Assembly: GCA_949959185.1 (NCBI GenBank)
Contig: CATLIX010000036.1
Span: forward strand, 1-36,739
DNA length: 36,739 bases
Source of the DNA: an uncultured Eubacterium sp.
GTDB lineage: Bacteria > Bacillota > Clostridia > Lachnospirales > Lachnospiraceae
Direction: 5' to 3'
A model generated the notes under the pieces. It had not been told where the DNA came from. It did no database searches and saw only the letters and a program-made list of their open reading frames with translations. The position numbers and the translations under genes are program-made. Within the stretch, counting starts at the first letter, position 1, and each line of letters begins with the position of its first letter. This document shows, piece after piece, positions 33,496 to 36,739 of this stretch.

Positions 33496-33592
33496 GCAAA
33501 ATAGCTGTCATATACGAAATATGGCGTAAAACTCACAGTTCTCACCCATACATTGTATATAACCTGCGTTTTGCAACAGCTTATTTCCAAAA
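33496..33592. repeat. Palindromic interspersed repeat, copy 2
   Basis: Arms of 29 bases at 33496-33524 and 33546-33574 form an imperfect palindrome, extended outside by GCTG/CAGC. It shares with copy 1 the pattern AAAATAGC ... ATATAC ... ATATGG, a central ACTCAC, GTATATA, TTTTG ... ACAGC and a trailing TTTCCAAA. It lies between the dapF stop codon and the argS promoter; the rest of that gap holds no gene. Confidence 0.75.
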
Positions 33593-33668
33593 GCATTCTT
33601 TGCTGTTTTCGATTCCTGCAGCTTCAATGCATATGCATATTTCTCCTCAGCGGACTCCCCTCTTCCGG

Positions 33669-34514
33669 TCAGGCAAAAAAATTCTCCGCCAGTGTAAATG
33701 TACCCACGGTTCCCACACTTCCGGTCATATAAATGGTTTCGTCTTCTTCCATCTCAATCAGAAGGTCTCCGCCCTGCATATGCACTGTTACCTTATTGTC
33801 TACAAGGCCCATCCTCTTTGCCGCTGCCGCCGCCGCACAGGCTCCGGTTCCGGAAGCCAGCGTATAGCCTGCACCGCGCTCATATATTTCAATGGCAATA
33901 TTTTCCCGGTCAATTACTTTGCATATCTGCATATTGGTACGATTGGGAAAATATTCCGCCCCTTCCACATAAGGCCCCAATGCCCTGGCTTTCTGCGGCG
34001 TCACTTCCTCCATCATAATCACACAGTTGGGATTCCCCACAGACAGACAGGTGGTATTGTAATCATTGTCATGGAATCTCAGATGAGCATTTACAATCTC
34101 ACCCTGCAGGCCGGTCAGTGGCATTTCCTTTCCCGCATACACCGGCTTTCCCATATTTACCCGCATCATACTTCCGTCTTCTTCCACAAATTCAATTTCC
34201 ACATCTCCTGCCAGCGTATTCAGGCTGAACTTTCTGTCCTTCACATATCCCTCATCCAACAGGTATTTTGCAAAAATCCGTACGCCGTTTCCGCTCTTTT
34301 CCGCCTCGGAACCATCCGGATTAAAAATACGTACTTTTATTTTTCCATCTTCCATAATGGGGCCATACAGCAGACCATCTGCACCCACGCCGAAATTCCT
34401 CCGGCAGAGCATTTCTATATTTCTTGTCTGCAGCACCATATCATTTTTATTGGGGTCCAGTACCAGATAATCATTTCCGAGACCATGGTATTTTTTCATT
34501 GTAATACTGTCCAT
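33669..34514 (-). CDS. dapF: Diaminopimelate epimerase family protein (serine variant)
   Basis: A 281-residue protein of the DapF fold, which interconverts LL- and meso-diaminopimelate for peptidoglycan and lysine. Family motifs are clear: KYHGLGNDYLVLD, FGVGADG, IFNPDGSEAEKSGNG and YERGAGYTLASGTGACA. In characterised DapF enzymes the two catalytic cysteines precede GNG and G(S/T)G. Here both positions are serine: Ser74 before GNG and Ser221 before GTG. Either this is a clade that works with serine, or the substrate or reaction differs. Start at 34514 follows GGGTGG; a second ATG 15 bases later is possible. It is transcribed divergently from araC. Confidence 0.85.
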   Translation of the reverse strand: MDSITMKKYHGLGNDYLVLDPNKNDMVLQTRNIEMLCRRNFGVGADGLLYGPIMEDGKIKVRIFNPDGSEAEKSGNGVRIFAKYLLDEGYVKDRKFSLNTLAGDVEIEFVEEDGSMMRVNMGKPVYAGKEMPLTGLQGEIVNAHLRFHDNDYNTTCLSVGNPNCVIMMEEVTPQKARALGPYVEGAEYFPNRTNMQICKVIDRENIAIEIYERGAGYTLASGTGACAAAAAAKRMGLVDNKVTVHMQGGDLLIEMEEDETIYMTGSVGTVGTFTLAENFFA

Positions 34515-34632
34515 ACATTCCACCCTTTCTTTTCTGTTCAGCATATGCCAAAACCTGCCGATTCATACCACTGCCATGTAAACTGTAACTATTTTAACTC
34601 ATTCTTTTTGCATATAACAGTAAATTTATTGC

Positions 34633-34661
34633 TTGAAACACTGCAAAAAGTGCTGTATAAT
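34633..34661 (+). promoter_or_regulatory. Promoter of the repeat leader and araC gene
   Basis: -35 TTGAAA (34633-34638), a 17-base spacer and a perfect -10 TATAAT (34656-34661). The spacer holds the inverted repeat CACT ... AGTG. The expected start near 34668 places the whole repeat array in the 5' part of the transcript. Confidence 0.8.
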
Positions 34662-34662
34662 T

Positions 34663-34680
34663 TATCATGAGGAGGAGCCC
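34663..34680 (+). repeat. Direct repeat flanking the array, left copy
   Basis: TATCATGAGGAGGAGCCC recurs at 34768-34785 with one mismatch. This copy supplies the AGGAGG (34670-34675) seven bases before the first mini-ORF start codon. Confidence 0.85.
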
Positions 34681-34760
34681 TGATGATTTTTGAAAACCCC
34701 TGATGATTTTTGAAAACCCCTGATGATTTTTGAAAACCCCTGATGATTTTTGAAAACTCC
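34681..34760 (+). repeat. Tandem array of four 20-bp units
   Basis: Four head-to-tail copies of TGATGATTTTTGAAAACCCC. The first three are identical and the fourth has one change (CTCC). A partial fifth unit (TGATGATTAT) joins the right flanking repeat. Each unit is 20 bases, which equals a 21-base ORF minus the one base shared by TGATG. Confidence 0.97.
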
Positions 34761-34763
34761 TGA
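34683..34763 (+). CDS. Four coupled six-codon ORFs in the araC leader
   Basis: Each repeat unit contains ATG ATT TTT GAA AAC CCC TGA, encoding MIFENP; the fourth encodes MIFENS. The ORFs are 34683-34703, 34703-34723, 34723-34743 and 34743-34763. Each stop overlaps the next start as TGATG, the usual arrangement for coupled reinitiation. The first has AGGAGG at ideal spacing and lies about 15 bases after the expected transcription start. The sequence features are seen directly; translation and regulatory use are inferred. A chance product of repeat amplification is the alternative. Confidence 0.45.
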
Positions 34764-34819
34764 TGATTATCATGAGGAGGGGCCCGCTTGCGGGAGGAGG
34801 GACAAATCATGCATCATAA
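34763..34819 (+). CDS. 18-codon leader ORF overlapping the araC start
   Basis: It begins at the TGATG overlap with the last hexapeptide ORF and encodes MIIMRRGPLAGGGTNHAS. Its TAA (34817-34819) lies eight bases inside the araC coding region in another frame, so ribosomes ending here could reinitiate at the araC ATG (34809). It also covers a small hairpin, CCCGC-TT-GCGGG, just before the araC ribosome binding site. Confidence 0.35.
   Translation: MIIMRRGPLAGGGTNHAS
34768..34785 (+). repeat. Direct repeat flanking the array, right copy
   Basis: TATCATGAGGAGGGGCCC, one mismatch from the copy at 34663-34680. It stands just before the hairpin and ribosome binding site of araC. Its first half completes the palindrome ATGATTATCAT. 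Confidence 0.85.
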
Positions 34820-35726
34820 CTCAGAGAAAGCAAAAGAAAAACAGACCGGATATCTTCATCAGAATTTCCGTCTGTTTCATTTAAAAGATAAAAAAAATCA
34901 GGAATTTGAATTCCACTACCATGATTTCAACAAGATTATTATATTTTTATCCGGCAACGTCACCTATTTCGTGGAAGGTAAGGCTTACGACCTGAAGCCC
35001 TGGGACATCCTTCTGGTCAACAACCATGACATTCACAAGCCTGTGATTGACGCAGGCGTCACCTATGAACGCATTGTCATCTGGCTGCAGCCGGAATTTA
35101 TCAGAGAGCAGCAAGACCGTTCCTGCGATTTGTCCCGCTGCTTTACTACAGCAACCGCAAAAAGGTTCAATCTGATTCGGCTGAATCATCATCTGCAGGC
35201 AGACATACAGACCATTCTGCAGCAGCTTGAATCATCTCTCGCCAGCAGAGAATTCGGCCATGAAGCTCTGAGCCAGGCATATTTCCTGCAGTTTATGGTA
35301 TATCTGAACCGTATTTTCCTGCCGGAAACATGTCAGCCGGACTTTTCCGCTTCCCGGTATGACAGACAGATTGCCGATATTCTGTCTTACATCAACCTGC
35401 ACCTGGCAGAAGACCTGTCCAATGAGACCCTGTCACGTCAGTTTTTTGTAAGTAAATATTATCTGATGCACAAGTTCAAAGAGCATACCGGATACACCCT
35501 TCATGCCTATGTGCAGCAAAAACGCCTGCTACATGCCAAAGACCTGATTCAGGAGGGCACACCCATTTTAAAGGCTTCTTCTCTGTGCGGTTTTTCCGAT
35601 TATTCCACATTTCTTCGGGCATTCCGCAAATTTTACGGAATCTCTCCCAAAGCCTTTCTCACTTCCGGCAGTGAACCCTCCGGATTCCGCGACGCCCGGA
35701 CAGACATAACGCACATACCTTACTGA
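34809..35726 (+). CDS. AraC-family transcriptional regulator with cupin domain
   Basis: A 305-residue regulator. The N-terminal half is a cupin-like sensor (FEFHYHDFNKIIIF, then KPWDILLVNNHDIHKP) and residues about 185-285 form the two-helix-turn-helix AraC domain (NETLSRQFFVSKYYLMHKFK and SSLCGFSDYSTFLRAFRKFY). Such proteins usually respond to a sugar or small metabolite; no target operon is evident and the neighbours do not tell. The start at 34809 follows GGAGGAGGG and lies inside an upstream 18-codon ORF. Its 3' end overlaps a minus-strand 48-residue gene by seven bases. Confidence 0.92.
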   Translation: MHHNSEKAKEKQTGYLHQNFRLFHLKDKKNQEFEFHYHDFNKIIIFLSGNVTYFVEGKAYDLKPWDILLVNNHDIHKPVIDAGVTYERIVIWLQPEFIREQQDRSCDLSRCFTTATAKRFNLIRLNHHLQADIQTILQQLESSLASREFGHEALSQAYFLQFMVYLNRIFLPETCQPDFSASRYDRQIADILSYINLHLAEDLSNETLSRQFFVSKYYLMHKFKEHTGYTLHAYVQQKRLLHAKDLIQEGTPILKASSLCGFSDYSTFLRAFRKFYGISPKAFLTSGSEPSGFRDARTDITHIPY

Positions 35727-35866
35727 CGAATATAAATTCCCTGCTGTTCAATAAAATCTTCCAGCTCATCCTGCGCGTCCTGTGACCAGGTTTCGCTCAA
35801 AGGGGTGTGCTTCCTGTCCGTCTCATTTTCACGGGCTGATTCCTCTCTATCCTTTAACTGTTTCAT
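35720..35866 (-). CDS. Small acidic protein, 48 residues, function unknown
   Basis: A 48-residue hydrophilic protein beginning MKQLKDREESARENETD and ending FIEQQGIYIRQ. Its ATG overlaps the stop codon of the preceding gene by four bases (ATGA), the usual sign of coupled translation, which is the main reason to accept it. No family is recognised. The stop codon lies seven bases inside the 3' end of araC on the other strand, so the two transcripts must overlap. Confidence 0.6.
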   Translation of the reverse strand: MKQLKDREESARENETDRKHTPLSETWSQDAQDELEDFIEQQGIYIRQ

Positions 35867-36663
35867 GCTTCCGCCTCGCTTTCATCTGTCTGCCCCGGTC
35901 CTTCATCAAACCCGCTCTCTGGCGGTTCCTGCATTTCTTCCGGCCCCGGAATTGCCGTGCCCATATCTTCCTGTTCTCCGGCCGGAATTTCTTCCTGATA
36001 TTCCTCAGCCGGAAGCTCCTGTATTTCTTCTTCTAACGGAACAGCTTCTTTCTGCCCCATTTCTCCATCTGGTGCAGTTTCTCCGGAAGCTCCTTCCGGA
36101 ACTGAACTGTCAGATTCCGCATTGTCTGTTTCTGCTCCGGCGTCATTCCCCTGATTTTCTTCCGGTACAGGTATTTCCACCGGCTCACTTTTTTGTGCCA
36201 GTGCAATACTGCTGGCAGATATAATATCCTGCAACTGCTTGCTTTTTTCACTTAATATCGCCTCTACTCTTTCCTGTGTTATGTCATCCATCGGATGTTT
36301 CCCGGTAGCATCCATTCCTGTTGCCAGTTGTTTTTCCAGCATTTTCTGTTCAGCCAGAAGCCGCTCTATCTCCATGGCCTTTTTCTTATCTTCATCATCC
36401 CGCAGCCGCCTTGCAAGTTCTTCCGCTGTCTCTCTGTCCTGCTGTCTGGATTCCTCCTGCTGTCTGCGTTCCAGCTCTTCTTTAGAAATATAAACAATAT
36501 TTCTGCGTTTTACAATACTCCTGGCAATTTTTTCCCGTTCATTTCTTTTATCAATGGCATCTTTCATCGTTATCTGTCTCCTAACAACAAATTCTTCAGT
36601 TTTCACTCGTCGAATGTCCCAGGGCCCGTCTGCCGCTGCCCACGGTACAAACAGCCCTTCCAT
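35863..36663 (-). CDS. Charged coiled-coil protein with acidic tail, function unknown
   Basis: A 266-residue protein that is not recognised. Residues about 33-115 are strongly charged and probably coiled coil (RRNIVYISKEELERRQQEES, then AEELARRLRDDEDKKKAMEI). From about 160 to the end it is a low-complexity stretch rich in Glu, Pro and Gly, likely disordered. There is no signal peptide or membrane segment. A start at 36663 fits a promoter about 20 bases upstream and an AGAGGAAA site; an internal ATG at 36567 after AGGAGA is a real alternative. It is coupled to the 48-residue gene downstream. It could be a scaffold or an element-borne gene, but the sequence does not decide. Confidence 0.65.
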   Translation of the reverse strand: MEGLFVPWAAADGPWDIRRVKTEEFVVRRQITMKDAIDKRNEREKIARSIVKRRNIVYISKEELERRQQEESRQQDRETAEELARRLRDDEDKKKAMEIERLLAEQKMLEKQLATGMDATGKHPMDDITQERVEAILSEKSKQLQDIISASSIALAQKSEPVEIPVPEENQGNDAGAETDNAESDSSVPEGASGETAPDGEMGQKEAVPLEEEIQELPAEEYQEEIPAGEQEDMGTAIPGPEEMQEPPESGFDEGPGQTDESEAEA

Positions 36664-36684
36664 TTTCCTCTGCCCTTTACGTTT

Positions 36685-36719
36685 ATTATACCATAATCAC
36701 TTCGTGATAAAGTATGGTA
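36685..36719 (-). promoter_or_regulatory. Extended -10 promoter overlapped by an inverted repeat
   Basis: On the minus strand TGG-TATAAT (-10 at 36685-36690) is an extended -10 box without a good -35. The inverted repeat TACCATA-ATCAC ... GTGAT ... TATGGTA (36689-36719) covers it from the upstream side and is a candidate operator for autoregulation. Confidence 0.55.
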
Positions 36720-36739
36720 ACGTATGCGCACTTCGGCGC

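Noticed and set aside
33435-34670. Long plus-strand open frame antisense to dapF
   Set aside because: It is a shadow of dapF, rich in His, Phe and Ser as expected from reverse reading, and passes through the palindromic repeat. Similar antisense frames at 1684-2496, 12486-13409 and 14819-15733 were left out for the same reason.
34681-34760. CRISPR-like array
   Set aside because: The units are directly adjacent 20-mers without spacers, and there are no cas genes.
34589-34810. Minus-strand open frame of 73 codons over the repeat array
   Set aside because: Its repetitive protein simply reflects the 20-bp units read in reverse, and it has no ribosome binding site. The plus-strand promoter and AGGAGG argue for the other strand.

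Overview
The window looks like chromosome of a spore-forming Firmicute of the Clostridia, most likely Lachnospiraceae. The reasons are CotF-type spore coat genes, AGGAGG ribosome binding sites throughout, sigma-A type promoters, many LacI/CUT1 sugar loci, a tRNA gene without encoded CCA, and moderate GC. The genus is inference. Almost everything is on the minus strand; only an HPr-like gene and an AraC regulator (with its leader) read on the plus strand.

Layout. 1-4500: the end of a fructan/sucrose locus, with a sugar-binding lipoprotein, a GH32 beta-fructosidase and a LacI repressor. Its promoter carries two matching operator-like palindromes. 4700-4930: tRNA-Glu(CUC) with its own promoter and terminator. 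5000-7820: an NSS-family sodium symporter and the tRNA methylthiotransferase MtaB. 8030-8260: a small HPr-like protein that lacks the phosphorylatable histidine. 8377-19332: ten closely spaced co-directional genes. In transcription order they encode a J-domain protein, a BtrK-like PLP decarboxylase, an acyl carrier protein, an MBOAT acyltransferase, a DltD-like SGNH protein, a YhgE/Pip membrane protein, PrmA, RsmE, a cysteine desulfurase and ThiI. 19545-21874: two spore coat proteins, a Uma2-type nuclease-fold protein and an XRE-type membrane regulator. 22030-31548: an alpha-galactoside/sucrose locus. 31553-34514: argS and dapF. 34633-35726: an AraC regulator behind an unusual repeat leader. 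35720-36663: an unrecognised acidic protein gene and a coupled 48-residue gene.

How the genes work together. The alpha-galactosidase (GH36), the amylosucrase/sucrose-hydrolase-type GH13 enzyme, the CUT1 ABC transporter, LacI and the fructokinase make a coherent raffinose-to-sucrose-to-fructose route. The decarboxylase, ACP, MBOAT and SGNH genes look like a D-alanylation (dlt) system in which a carrier-bound amino-acid decarboxylase replaces DltA. A possible role is adding a decarboxylated amino acid to a surface polymer; this is inference. The cysteine desulfurase and ThiI form a sulfur relay for tRNA 4-thiouridine.

Most unusual features: (1) the araC leader holds four 20-bp tandem repeats, each encoding a six-codon ORF joined to the next by a TGATG stop/start overlap, ending in an 18-codon ORF that overlaps araC; (2) the dlt-like cluster with a decarboxylase; (3) a pair of related ~90-bp palindromic repeats after lacI and dapF; (4) a DapF with serine at both catalytic cysteine positions; (5) the HPr-like protein without the active-site histidine.
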